Shown here in pieces: positions 47,002 to 56,470 of a stretch of 64,000 nt of DNA. The position numbers and the translations under genes were made by a program. The stretch's first letter is position 1; each line of letters begins with the position of its first letter. The stretch lies in contig NZ_SLVF01000008.1 in the NCBI RefSeq assembly GCF_004345365.1, positions 419,778 through 483,777 on the forward strand. The letters run 5' to 3'. The notes below the pieces were generated by a model. The model searched no databases, was not told the origin of the DNA, and saw nothing but the letters and a program-made list of their open reading frames with translations. The stretch comes from Kribbella sp. VKM Ac-2568 (GTDB lineage Bacteria; Actinomycetota; Actinomycetes; Propionibacteriales; Kribbellaceae).

Positions 47002-49394
47002 ACTCCACTCAGTCCGGCGGGGGAGCGCATCAGCTCGACCGTCTCCAGTTGCTCCGCGCGATGGCCGGACGATCGGGCCCCATCCAGCGCCCAGTAGACG
47101 GCCTCGGGCGTCGCCGGCGAGCGCAGTACGACGCTCGTCCCAGGCGGGCCGAACGCCGCCGCGGCCTGCCGTAGTGCCTCTCGCACGGAGAAGGCGAGCA
47201 TCAGGGGCGGTTCGCCGACCGCCTTCGAGCCATAGACCGCGCCATCCTCGTGGGCCTTCTCCAGCAGGCTGACGTTGAAGACCTCCGGCATCTCCGAGAA
47301 GCTGGGCAGCTTGTAGGTGCTGGCCGCCTGCGTGGCCAGCCGGCCGCGGTTCGGGCCGTCGCTCTCGTCCCAGCGGAGATCCTCCAGCGTCAGCCAGCCG
47401 GCTCCCTGGACGAAGCCGCCCTCGATCTGGCCGAGGTCGATCAGCGGGCTGAGGCTGTCGCCCACGTCGTGGACGATATCGACCCGGCGCAGGGTGTAGG
47501 CGCCGCTGAATCCGTCCACCTCGACCTCAGCGGCGGCCACGCCGTACGCGAAGTACTTGAAGGGTTCGCCCCGCATGGCGACCGGGTCCCAATGCAGGCC
47601 TTCGGTGCGGTAGAAGCCGGCCGCCCACAGCTGGACGCGCTGGTGGTAGGCGTCGTTCACGACGTCCTCCCACCGCAACCCCTCGCCGTCGAAGGACAGC
47701 CCGCGGATGACGCCCTCGCTGAACCGCACGTCGCCGGGGCTGATGCCGAGGCGGCCCCCGGCGACCCGCGCGAGGCGCTCGCGGATCTGCTCGCAGGCGT
47801 TCTTGATCGCTGCGCCGTTGAGGTCGGCGCCGGAGCTCGCCGCGGTGGCCGAGGTGTTGGGCACCTTGTCGGTACGGGTCGGCGCCAGCCGGACGCGCTC
47901 CAGCGGTAGGCCGAGCGTGGTGGCCGCCACCTGCAGCATCTTGGTGTGCAGGCCCTGCCCCATCTCGGTGCCGCCGTGGTTGATCAGCACCGAGCCGTCC
48001 TTGTAGACGTGCACGAGCGCGCCGGCCTGGTTGAACGCGGTCAGGTTGAACGAGATGCCGAACTTCACCGGCGTCATCGCCAGCGCCCGCTTCGTGTCCG
48101 GGTGGGTCGCGTTGAACTGCTCGATCTCCATCCGCCGGCGTTCGACCTCGCCGGTCTCGACCACCTCGCTCCAGCAGGCCTCCAACCGCTCCGCGTGGCG
48201 GACCGGCTGCCCGTACGGCGTGGTGTCGTGCGGCCGGTAGAGATTGCGGCGCCGCAAGTCCATCGCGTCGCGCCCGAGCAGCGGCGCGCACCTGCCCAGC
48301 ACCTCCTCCACGACGAGCATGCCCTGGGGACCGCCGAAGCCGCGGAAGGCTGTCTGGGAGGTCTTGTTCGTCTTGGCGATCCGGCCGTCGACGCGGACGT
48401 TCGGGATCCAGTAGGCATTGTCGATGTGGCACATCGCGCGGGCGAGAACCGGCTCGGACAGGTCGAGGCTCCATCCGCCGTCGGAGGTGAGGGTGGCGTC
48501 CAGCGCCACCAGGCGGCCGTCGTCGTCGAAGCCGGCCTCCCACTCGGAGTGGAAGCCGTGGCGCTTGCCGGACATCGTCATGTCCTGCGTGCGGTTGAGC
48601 CGCAGTCGTACCGGCCGGCCGGTCAGGGTCGCGCCGAGGGCCGCGATGGCGGCGAAGCCGTGGGGCTGCATCTCCTTGCCGCCGAAGCCGCCTCCCATCC
48701 GCAGGCACTGCACAGTCACCGCGTGGCTGGGCACGCCCAGAACGTGGGCGATGATCTCCTGGGTCTCCGACGGGTGCTGGGTGCTGCTCTGCGCGAAGAT
48801 CTGGCCGGCCTCGTCGACCAGGGCCAGCGCGACGTGGGTCTCGAGGTAGAAGTGCTCCTGGCCGGCGAACTCGAACTCGCCCCGGAACACGTGGGTCGCC
48901 TGGGACAACGCCGTACCGACGTCGCCGCGATTCAGGTGCCGCCCGGTGCCCTGGAAGCTGCCGGCGGCGATCGCCTCGGGGACCGTCACGAGCGAGGGGA
49001 GAGACTCGTACTCGACTTCCACGGCCGCGGCGCCGAGCCGCGCAGCCTCCAAGGTCTCCCCGAGAACCCAGCAGATCGCGTGTCCGTGGAACATCACCTC
49101 GGTCGGGAACAGCGGCTCATCGTGCTTCACGCCGGCGTCGTTGACCCCGGGCACGTCCTCGGCGGTCAGCACTCGGACCACCCCCGGTACGTCGTACGCG
49201 GGCTTCACCTTCAGCGAGGTGATCCGGGCGTGGGCATGGGGTGACTGGACAGGCCAGGCGTGGAGCGCGTCTTTGGTCCGGACGACGAGGTCGTCGGTGT
49301 AAAGGGCGTTGCCGGTGACGTGCAGGGCGGCGCTCTCGTGCGGCAGCGGCAGGCCGACGATGGCCTGCCGTGGACGTTCGGACAGCTGGCTCAT
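46998..49394 (-). CDS. xdhB: Xanthine dehydrogenase, molybdenum-binding subunit
   Basis: This 798-residue subunit holds the molybdopterin active site that hydroxylates hypoxanthine and xanthine to urate. Recognisable motifs are MGGGFGGKEMQPHG, TAFRGFGGPQGMLVVEE, INHGGTEMGQGLHTKM and KAVGEPPLMLAF, the last with the catalytic Glu. Its length matches XdhB of two-subunit enzymes. It overlaps xdhA and xdhC by four bases each. Confidence 0.95.
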
Positions 49395-50869
49395 GCGCGT
49401 ACTCCTTCCGGTGCACGGTGTTCGGCGTAGAACCGGAGCAGCGACTGGCCGAGCATCGCGGAGCGGTACGACGCGCTGGCGCGGTGGTCGTCCATCGGCG
49501 TGCCCTCGGCGGCCATCACGGCGGCCGCCTCACGCACCGTCCGCTCGGTCCACGGCCGGCCGGTGAGCGCCTCTTCGGTGGCTCGGGCGCGCAGCGGCGT
49601 GGCCGCCACGCCGCCGAGTCCGATCCGGGCCTGGCGAATGACACCGTCCTCAACCTCGACGGCATAGCCGATGGCGACGCTCGAGATGTCGTCGAAGCGG
49701 CGCTTGGCGATCTTGTGGAAGGCGGTCAGCGGTGCGAGCGGCAGCGGAACCAGGATGGCCCGGATCAGCTCGTCGGGAGCCTTGAGAGTTTGCCGGTACT
49801 CCGTGAAGTAGTCCGCGAGCGGCACAACCCGCTCCCCACGGCGTGAGGCCAGGACAAGCGAGGCATCGAGAGCCAGCAGCGCCGGTGGGGTATCGCCGAT
49901 CGGTGAACCGGTGCCGAGGTTGCCGCCGATGGTGGCGCCGTTGCGGATCAGGCGGGAGGCGAACTGCGGGAACATCTGTGCCAGCAGCGGAACCCGTCCG
50001 TCGAGCAGCCGCTCGATCTCACTCAGCGTCAGGGCGGCACCGATACGCACCTCGTCAGCCCCGAACTCGAACTCCCGCAGCTCTGCCAGCCGGTCCACAG
50101 CGACGACCAAGGCAGGCCGGGCGCCACGCAGGTTCACCTCCACGCCGGCGTCGGTCGATCCCGCCACGACCTGCGCGTCGGCCCGGTCGGCCAGCACCTC
50201 GAGCACGCCGTCGAGGCTCGCCGGCCGGAGGAATTCTGATCCGGCGACCTCCATCGCGGTCGGCGCCGGTGGAGGCGGCGGGGCCAGCGTGCGCGCCGCG
50301 AACTTGTCGTCCGCGGCCGGACTACCGAGCGCGTACGCTGCGTCCCGGATCGGGCGATACCCCGTGCACCGGCACAGGTTTCCGCTGAGCGCGTGGATGT
50401 CGAAGCCGTTGGGGCCGTGCTCGTGGTCGCACGCCTCGGCCGCGGGCGCCGTACGGTCGGGACGGTAGTACTCGGCGGCCATGCTGCAGACGAAGCCCGG
50501 GGTACAGAAGCCACACTGGGATCCGCCGCGGACGGCGAGCTCCTCCTGCACCGGGTGCAGCGAGGCCGGCGAGCCCAGTCCCTCTGAGGTGATGATCTCC
50601 TGACCGTCGAGGGCCGCCACGGGCAGCAGGCAGGCGTTCACCGCGGTCCACTCGGTCGAGGTGTCGATCCCCGGGCGGGCGACGAGTACGGAGCACGCGC
50701 CGCATTCACCCTCGGCGCAACCCTCCTTGGCTCCGGTCAGGCCACGGTCGCGGAGCCAGTCCAGCGCGGTGGTGTGGACGGTCACCTCACCGATGGCGGT
50801 GTCCTCGCCGTTGACCTTGAGCGCGGGTGCGCTCAGGGCCACGGGCCGGTGGTCGGCTGTAGTAGTCAT
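49391..50869 (-). CDS. xdhA: Xanthine dehydrogenase, FeS/FAD subunit
   Basis: This 492-residue subunit passes electrons from the molybdenum site to NAD. Residues about 15-100 form a plant-type [2Fe-2S] domain (EGCAEGECGACSVL). Residues 105-190 form the second, helical [2Fe-2S] domain (GGSQCGFCTPGFV and NLCRCTGYRPI). From about 210 on is the FAD domain (VVAGSTDAGVEVN and IRNGATIGGNLGTGSPIGD). FeS and FAD parts are fused as in the two-subunit XdhAB type. It begins within the permease gene stop. Confidence 0.95.
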   Translation of the reverse strand: MTTTADHRPVALSAPALKVNGEDTAIGEVTVHTTALDWLRDRGLTGAKEGCAEGECGACSVLVARPGIDTSTEWTAVNACLLPVAALDGQEIITSEGLGSPASLHPVQEELAVRGGSQCGFCTPGFVCSMAAEYYRPDRTAPAAEACDHEHGPNGFDIHALSGNLCRCTGYRPIRDAAYALGSPAADDKFAARTLAPPPPPAPTAMEVAGSEFLRPASLDGVLEVLADRADAQVVAGSTDAGVEVNLRGARPALVVAVDRLAELREFEFGADEVRIGAALTLSEIERLLDGRVPLLAQMFPQFASRLIRNGATIGGNLGTGSPIGDTPPALLALDASLVLASRRGERVVPLADYFTEYRQTLKAPDELIRAILVPLPLAPLTAFHKIAKRRFDDISSVAIGYAVEVEDGVIRQARIGLGGVAATPLRARATEEALTGRPWTERTVREAAAVMAAEGTPMDDHRASASYRSAMLGQSLLRFYAEHRAPEGVRA

Positions 50870-52791
50870 CGGTTGCTGCTCCAGCGGGTTCGTGCGCTGT
50901 GGATGGGATTCGCGTCCTGAAGGAAGTCGTCGAACCGGTAGCCGGCGATCTTCGCGATCTCGAGCAGCGCGGCCGCGTGCTCCTGGTTCTCGCAGTTGCC
51001 CAGTCGCTCGCGGCCCTGCTCGACGATCCGGTCGAACGAGTCCGCGTCGCGAACCGAGATGACCAGCGGGAAACCGAAGCGCTCGCGGTACGCCGCGGTG
51101 ATCGTCTCCAGTTCATCGCGTTCCGGCTCGGCAAGGAAGGTCAGCCCGCGTGCGGCCTGGTCCCGCAGTGACGCCTCACCGCTGAGGCCGTCGGCGACGA
51201 ACTGCGAGCCGAGCTGCGGGTAGGCCTCGATCAGCTGGCGCTGCTCGTCGTGCGATCCGGAGAAGAGTGCCTCCTGGAACGACCGGCGCAAGGCGTGGGT
51301 GTCGGCGAAGGGCCGCATGTCCCAGGCGCGCTCGACCATCCAGCGGGGTCCCTGGAACAGGCCGGCGAAGGTCTCCACGAACTCCTCGCGGCTCATCTTG
51401 TTGACCTGGTCCAGCCGGACCGTGCCACCCGGCTGCCCGGCCACCGCGGGGCCGTAGTCCTTGCCCACGTGGTGGAAGAGGATGTTGAGCCCGATCGCGG
51501 TCAGGCTGCCGAGGGTGATGCCGCTGCCGAAGATGATCTCGGCCCAGCCCGGCACCGCCTGGGCGACCTCCGGCTGCGCCGTGACGTACATGGCGAGACC
51601 GACGCTGGTCGCCACGATGACGACGTTGCGGTGGTCGTGGAAGTCGACCTTGGCCAGCGTCTGGAAACCGACGACGGCCACGGTGGCGAACATCGCCAGG
51701 GCAGCGCCGCCCAGTACCGGGTGCGGGATGCCGGCGACGACGGCGCCTGCCTTGGGCACCAGGCCGAGCAGGATCATGATCGCGCCGGCCGCCGCGACCA
51801 CCCAGCGGCTCCTGACCCGGGTGAGCCGGACCAGGCCGACGTTCTCGGCGAAACACGTGTAGGGGAAGGAGTTGAAGACACCGCCGATGGTGGTGGCCAG
51901 GCCGTCCGCGCGGAGCGCCCGGGCGATGTCCTCGCGGCCGATCCGCTTCTCGACGATCTCGCCGGTCGCGAACACGTCACCGGTGGTCTCGACCGCGGTG
52001 ATCAGCATGACCACGACCACCGAGATGATGGCGGCGACCGAGAACTGCGGCCAGCCGAAGTAGAACGGCGTGGTGACGCCGACCCAGCCCGAGTCACTCA
52101 CCGCGCCGAAGTGGGCGTCGCCGAAGGCCCACGCGACCAAGGTGCCGGCGACCAGCCCGACGAGCACGGCGACCGTCGCCATGAACCCCTTGAAGACCCG
52201 CTGGATCAGCACGATGAGCGCGAGTGTTCCCAGCGCGTAGGCCAGGTTCTTGCCACTGGTCGGGTCCGAGGTCGGCCCGGCACCACCGGTGGCGTCCCCG
52301 GCCGCGACCGGCAGCAGCGCCAGACCGATGATCGTGATCACCGAGCCGGTGACGACTGGCGGGAAGAACCGGATCAGCCGGCTGAAGTACGGCGCGATGA
52401 AGAAGGTAGCCAGACCGGCGACCAGTACTGCGCCGTAGATCACCAGCAGGCCGTCCGTGCCGCCGCCCGCGGCGAGGCCGATCGCGATCATCGGCGACAC
52501 CGCCGTGAACGTGACGCCTTGCAGTAGCGGGAGCCGTACGCCGACCTTCCAGAACCCGACCGACTGGATGATCGACGCGATGCCACAGGTGAACAGGTCC
52601 GCGTTGATCAGGTGCACGAGTTGCTGTGTGCTCAGTCCGATCGAGTTCGCCAGCAGGATCGGGACGATCACCGCGCCGGCGTAGAACGCCAGGACGTGCT
52701 GGGTGCCGTAGACAACGAGCTTGCCAGGAGGCAGGACCTCGTCGACGGGGTGCCGGCCGGCGTTGCGGCTCGGTCGCGGGATTGCCTTCAT
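50866..52791 (-). CDS. Xanthine/uracil-type (NCS2) permease fused to a UraD-like domain
   Basis: Residues about 15-455 form a complete nucleobase/ascorbate (NCS2) transporter with some 12-14 membrane helices and the family signature FAENVGLVRLTRVRSRW. Residues about 466-628 form a cytoplasmic OHCU-decarboxylase-like domain (FAGLFQGPRWMVERAWDMRP through EIAKIAGYRFDDFL). In that domain the catalytic His is Tyr524 (EAYPQLG) and the catalytic Glu is Asp544 (SLRDQAA), while the late Arg is kept. It may therefore be a pseudoenzyme that senses or tethers. ATG 52791 has GAGGAAGG upstream. It heads the xdhA-xdhB-xdhC-guaD operon, and its role would be import of purine bases. Confidence 0.9.
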   Translation of the reverse strand: MKAIPRPSRNAGRHPVDEVLPPGKLVVYGTQHVLAFYAGAVIVPILLANSIGLSTQQLVHLINADLFTCGIASIIQSVGFWKVGVRLPLLQGVTFTAVSPMIAIGLAAGGGTDGLLVIYGAVLVAGLATFFIAPYFSRLIRFFPPVVTGSVITIIGLALLPVAAGDATGGAGPTSDPTSGKNLAYALGTLALIVLIQRVFKGFMATVAVLVGLVAGTLVAWAFGDAHFGAVSDSGWVGVTTPFYFGWPQFSVAAIISVVVVMLITAVETTGDVFATGEIVEKRIGREDIARALRADGLATTIGGVFNSFPYTCFAENVGLVRLTRVRSRWVVAAAGAIMILLGLVPKAGAVVAGIPHPVLGGAALAMFATVAVVGFQTLAKVDFHDHRNVVIVATSVGLAMYVTAQPEVAQAVPGWAEIIFGSGITLGSLTAIGLNILFHHVGKDYGPAVAGQPGGTVRLDQVNKMSREEFVETFAGLFQGPRWMVERAWDMRPFADTHALRRSFQEALFSGSHDEQRQLIEAYPQLGSQFVADGLSGEASLRDQAARGLTFLAEPERDELETITAAYRERFGFPLVISVRDADSFDRIVEQGRERLGNCENQEHAAALLEIAKIAGYRFDDFLQDANPIHSARTRWSSNR

Positions 52792-52943
52792 CGGGCACCT
52801 TCCTCAGGGGCTCAGGAGGTCGCGGCGTTTGTGTGACCTGCACGACAGCATCGGCTCGTCACGGCCGCGGGGGCACCCGGTGAACCTCCGAAAGTCGGCC
52901 CGCTGGAGGGTCTGGATCTGTGCGATCACCCAAACCGGGCGGT

Positions 52944-54512
52944 TCAGAGCGACTTGAGCGCCAGGAACACGTCGACCTTGTCCTCGAGGCTCGACAGATC
53001 GCGACCGGTCAGTTGCTCCACGCGTTCGATCCGGTACCGGACGGTGTTGACGTGCAGGTGCATCGCCTCGGCGGTCCGCGACCACGAACCCGAGCAGGCG
53101 AGGAATTCCTGCAGCGTGGCGAGCAGGTCGGACTGGGTCCGGCGGTCGTGGTCGAGCACCGGCCCGAGGACCCGATGGGTGTAGGTCCGCCGGACGTCGT
53201 CGGGCAAGGTGGCGAGCAGGAGCACGTGTGAGGCGACCTGGTCCGAGGTCACCACCGACACCGACGTGCTGCCGGAACTGGCCACCCGATGGGCGAACCG
53301 CGCCTCCTCGAGCGCCCCCGCCAGCGCGTCGATGCCGGTCTCGCCGCTGACCCCGACTGCGAGTCTCGTCCGTACCAGTCCAGGCGAGAGCCGACCGAAC
53401 GCCCGGCGCAACTGGTCCGGCAGTTCGGGGGACGACGGCAACAATGCGACCAGTACGCCGTCTCGCCCCGGCGCCACCACAGCCGGGCCGACCGTCAGAG
53501 CAACGTCCTCGAGCACCGTGACCGCCACCTCGCCCGGCCCGTCCTCGCGGAGACCGTGGCCGGGGCGGCCCGGTGGGGTGAGAGTCAGCTCCACCACCGC
53601 GACCACCATCGGCCGATCCGAGTGGGCGCCGGCTTGGCGGAGCCGCCTGGCGACGTCCGTGTGCGGTGCTCCGGACTCGACCAGTTCCAGTGCCTCAGCC
53701 ACCAGGGGTCGCAGCGCGAGCCGCCCCTCGTCCCGGCGCGCGCGGTCCAGCGCGGCGATCGTGCACAGCTCGTGCACGGCCTCGACATGGTCGCGAGACC
53801 ACTGCGTGTGGTCGCCGTCGATGACCAGCACCCACGAGGTCAGCCGGTTGCCCAGGCCCGATCCGACCGGGAAGAGGCTGTACGACGCGTCGCCGGCGAC
53901 GGCGACGGCAGGGGTGCGAGCCGCCGTGAGGAACGTGCGGGTGACCGCGTCGAGCGTCTCGTCGTCCAGCTCACCAGGCCCCGGTACGACGTGGCGCCCC
54001 GTGGGCGTGATCACCCGGCAGTCGTGGCCGATTTCGTCGGAGATCCGGGCGGCGAGCTCGTCGAGGCTGCGGCCGGAGGCGATCGAGGACAGCAACTGGC
54101 GCTGGCGGACGAGACTCGCGGACAACCGGGCGCCGGTCTCGGCCGAACCCGCGGCGGCCACATGCTCGGTCACGTCCGCGAACGCGACCTCGGTGGGTAC
54201 CTCGACGAGCGTGACCTGGTGCCGACGGCAAGCTTCGAGGAGGTCGTCGGGGACGAAGCCGAACAGCGCCTTGCCGGCCAGGATGGTGGCCGCGCCTCGC
54301 CCGGCCACTGAGGCCACGAAGACCTCGCTGTCGGTGTCGCTGCGGCGCCAGACCAGACCGGTGAGAACCAGTTCGCCGCCACTGAGATAGCGGCCGGGCT
54401 CGAGCAGGTCGGTGGTGACAAGGCGGCCGATCGGGCGCTCCAGCGCGCCGGGAGCCGCGTGCAGGAGGCGAAGCCGGAGTTCCGGCGCGTCGAGCAGGTC
54501 GGGAAGCAGCAC
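52944..54512 (-). CDS. PucR-family regulator of purine catabolism
   Basis: This 522-residue protein has an N-terminal PucR domain (about residues 5-125; LERPIGRLVTTDLLEPGRYL and ELVLTGL), a central GGDEF-related region, and a C-terminal PucR helix-turn-helix (about 455-515; TLQEFLACSGSWSRTAEAMH followed by LHVNTVRYRIERVEQL). PucR of Bacillus activates purine-degradation genes with allantoin-type inducers. GTG 54512 has AGGAGG at good spacing. It lies 152 bases upstream of the permease/xdh operon on the same strand and divergent from hyi, so it could control both. Confidence 0.92.
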   Translation of the reverse strand: MLLPDLLDAPELRLRLLHAAPGALERPIGRLVTTDLLEPGRYLSGGELVLTGLVWRRSDTDSEVFVASVAGRGAATILAGKALFGFVPDDLLEACRRHQVTLVEVPTEVAFADVTEHVAAAGSAETGARLSASLVRQRQLLSSIASGRSLDELAARISDEIGHDCRVITPTGRHVVPGPGELDDETLDAVTRTFLTAARTPAVAVAGDASYSLFPVGSGLGNRLTSWVLVIDGDHTQWSRDHVEAVHELCTIAALDRARRDEGRLALRPLVAEALELVESGAPHTDVARRLRQAGAHSDRPMVVAVVELTLTPPGRPGHGLREDGPGEVAVTVLEDVALTVGPAVVAPGRDGVLVALLPSSPELPDQLRRAFGRLSPGLVRTRLAVGVSGETGIDALAGALEEARFAHRVASSGSTSVSVVTSDQVASHVLLLATLPDDVRRTYTHRVLGPVLDHDRRTQSDLLATLQEFLACSGSWSRTAEAMHLHVNTVRYRIERVEQLTGRDLSSLEDKVDVFLALKSL

Positions 54513-54694
54513 GGCGCACCTCCTCTGGCCGATCCGATGGATGAAGCCGGCCCTTCAGAGGAACGTACAACGCCCGGACGCGCGCCTGATACCTCGACTC
54601 GGCTCGCGGCGAAAGCCTCGGGCCCCGTACTCCGCCGGTGCTTGACGCAGTCGCCGCCGTCATTCTATGGTCCTTTCGCAGAACAGAATTACAT

Positions 54695-54709
54695 TTCCGC
54701 AATGCGGAA
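54695..54709. promoter_or_regulatory. Perfect IclR-type operator before hyi
   Basis: TTCCGCAATGCGGAA is a 15-base palindrome with seven-base arms, 17 bases before the hyi start. A weaker similar element, TTTCGCAGAACAGAA, lies about 20 bases upstream, giving a tandem arrangement often seen for IclR proteins. The intergenic region is shared with the divergent pucR-type gene. Confidence 0.7.
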
Positions 54710-54726
54710 TTCTCAAGGAGGGCGCC

Positions 54727-55551
54727 ATGAGCCACGAGCCGCGCTACACGGTGAACTGCTCGATCCTGTTCACCGAACTGCCGTTGCTGGAGCGCCCCGC
54801 AGCGGCCCACCGGGCCGGCTTCGGCGCCGTCGAGTTCTGGTGGCCGTTCGCCGAGGCGGTGCCGTCGGACGCCGACATCGACGCGTTCGTCACCGCCATC
54901 GAGGACGCCGGCGTGCAACTGACCGGTCTCAACTTCTTCGCCGGCGACATGCCCGGCGGCGATCGCGGCCTGGTGTCCTCGCCCAAGCGATCCAGCGAGT
55001 TCCGGGACAACATCGACGCCACGGTCGGCATTGGAGAACGGCTCGGCTGCCGAGTCTTCAACGCCCTCTACGGCAACCGGGACGACCGTCATTCCGCGGG
55101 CGAACAGGACGACCTCGCCGTCGAGAACCTCGAGCTCGCCGCCCGGGCGGCCGCGCGGATCCAGGGCACCGTCCTGGTGGAGCCGGTCAGCGGCGCGGCG
55201 CAGTACCCGCTGCTGACCGCGGCCGACGCGCTGACCGTGATCGACCGGGCGCAGGCGTCGTACGGCGTACCGAACCTCGGCCTGCTCGCCGATCTCTACC
55301 ACCTCGCGGTCAACGGCGACGACGTCGATCAGGTGATCGCGGACCACACCGACCGGATCGCCCACGTCCAGATCGCCGACGCCCCCGGCCGCAATGAGCC
55401 CGGCACCGGCACGCTTCCGCTCGAACGCCAGCTGGGCGCCCTTGCGGCCAGCGGCTACACCGGCTGGATCGGCCTCGAGTACAAGCCGTCCACCACCACC
55501 GTCGAGAGCTTCGGCTGGCTGCCGCGCGAGCATCGCGCCGTCGCCGGCTGA
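54727..55551 (+). CDS. hyi: Hydroxypyruvate isomerase
   Basis: This 274-residue TIM-barrel enzyme interconverts hydroxypyruvate and tartronate semialdehyde. It shows the family segments FGAVEFWWPFAE, CRVFNALYGNRDD, TVLVEPVSGAAQYP, LLADLYHLAVNGDD, HVQIADAPGRNEPGTG and IGLEYKPS, including the acidic and His metal ligands. ATG 54727 has AAGGAGGG at good spacing. It heads the operon hyi-glxR-gcl-glxK-allB-allE and lies directly downstream of the IclR-type palindrome. Confidence 0.92.
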   Translation: MSHEPRYTVNCSILFTELPLLERPAAAHRAGFGAVEFWWPFAEAVPSDADIDAFVTAIEDAGVQLTGLNFFAGDMPGGDRGLVSSPKRSSEFRDNIDATVGIGERLGCRVFNALYGNRDDRHSAGEQDDLAVENLELAARAAARIQGTVLVEPVSGAAQYPLLTAADALTVIDRAQASYGVPNLGLLADLYHLAVNGDDVDQVIADHTDRIAHVQIADAPGRNEPGTGTLPLERQLGALAASGYTGWIGLEYKPSTTTVESFGWLPREHRAVAG

Positions 55552-55572
55552 CCCAGCATTGGAGATTCAGAC

Positions 55573-56457
55573 ATGACGAACATCGCTTTCATCGGTCTCG
55601 GCATCATGGGCAGCCCGATGGCCGTCCACCTGGCCAACGCCGGGCACCGGGTCGCCGGCTACAACCTCGACCCCGAGCGGGCCAAGCCCCTGGTCGAATC
55701 GGGTGGCCGGGCCGCGGAGTCGATCGCCGACGCCGTGCAGGACGCCGACGTGGTCTGCGTGATGGTGCCGGACTCCCCGGATGTAGAGCTGGTGCTCTCC
55801 GGCGAGGGCGGCGTGTTCCAGCACGCCAAGTCCGGCGCGCTGATCATCGACTTCTCCAGCATCCGGCCCGACGTCACCATCCAGCTGGCCGCCCAGGCCC
55901 GGGAGCAGGGCTTCCGGGTGCTCGATGCCCCGGTCTCCGGTGGCGAGGCGGGAGCCAAGAACGCCGCGCTGTCGATCATGGTCGGCGGCGAGGCCGGTGA
56001 CTTCCAGACCGCGAAGCCGCTGTTCGACGCCGTCGGCAAGACCGTCGTCCATGTCGGCGCGAGCGGATCCGGGCAGACAGTGAAGGCCGCCAACCAGCTG
56101 ATCGTCGCAGCGAACATCCAGGCGCTGTCCGAGGCGGTCGTCTTCCTGGAGGCGTACGGCGTCGACACCAAGGCGGCTCTCGAGGTGCTCGGCGGGGGAC
56201 TGGCCGGTTCGGCGGTGCTGAACCAGAAGCAGGAGAACATGCTGTCGCGCTCCTTCCAGCCGGGCTTCCGGATCGACCTGCACCACAAGGACATGGGCAT
56301 CGTCACCTCGGCCGCCCGCGAACGCGGCGTCGTCGTACCGCTCGGCTCACTGGTGGCCCAGCTCGTTGCCTCGGCCCGCGCGAACGGCGACGGCGGCCTC
56401 GACCACTCCGCGCTGCTCCGAGGCGTCGAACGCCTCTCCGGCAAGACCCAGGACTGA
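55573..56457 (+). CDS. glxR: Tartronate semialdehyde reductase (2-hydroxy-3-oxopropionate reductase)
   Basis: This 294-residue beta-hydroxyacid dehydrogenase reduces tartronate semialdehyde to D-glycerate with NAD(P)H. It has the Rossmann motif IAFIGLGIMGSPMAVHLA, the substrate-binding LDAPVSGGEAGA, and the catalytic Lys in GQTVKAANQLIV. It lies 21 bases after hyi and 13 before gcl. It takes the product of glyoxylate carboligase, encoded by the next gene. Confidence 0.94.
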   Translation: MTNIAFIGLGIMGSPMAVHLANAGHRVAGYNLDPERAKPLVESGGRAAESIADAVQDADVVCVMVPDSPDVELVLSGEGGVFQHAKSGALIIDFSSIRPDVTIQLAAQAREQGFRVLDAPVSGGEAGAKNAALSIMVGGEAGDFQTAKPLFDAVGKTVVHVGASGSGQTVKAANQLIVAANIQALSEAVVFLEAYGVDTKAALEVLGGGLAGSAVLNQKQENMLSRSFQPGFRIDLHHKDMGIVTSAARERGVVVPLGSLVAQLVASARANGDGGLDHSALLRGVERLSGKTQD

Positions 56458-56470
56458 GGAGACGAGAACG

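Noticed and set aside
56366..56470. Extended glyoxylate carboligase start at 56366
   Set aside because: It would overlap glxR by about 90 bases and add 35 random-looking residues; ATG 56471 has a good ribosome site and gives the normal N-terminus with Val51 in register.
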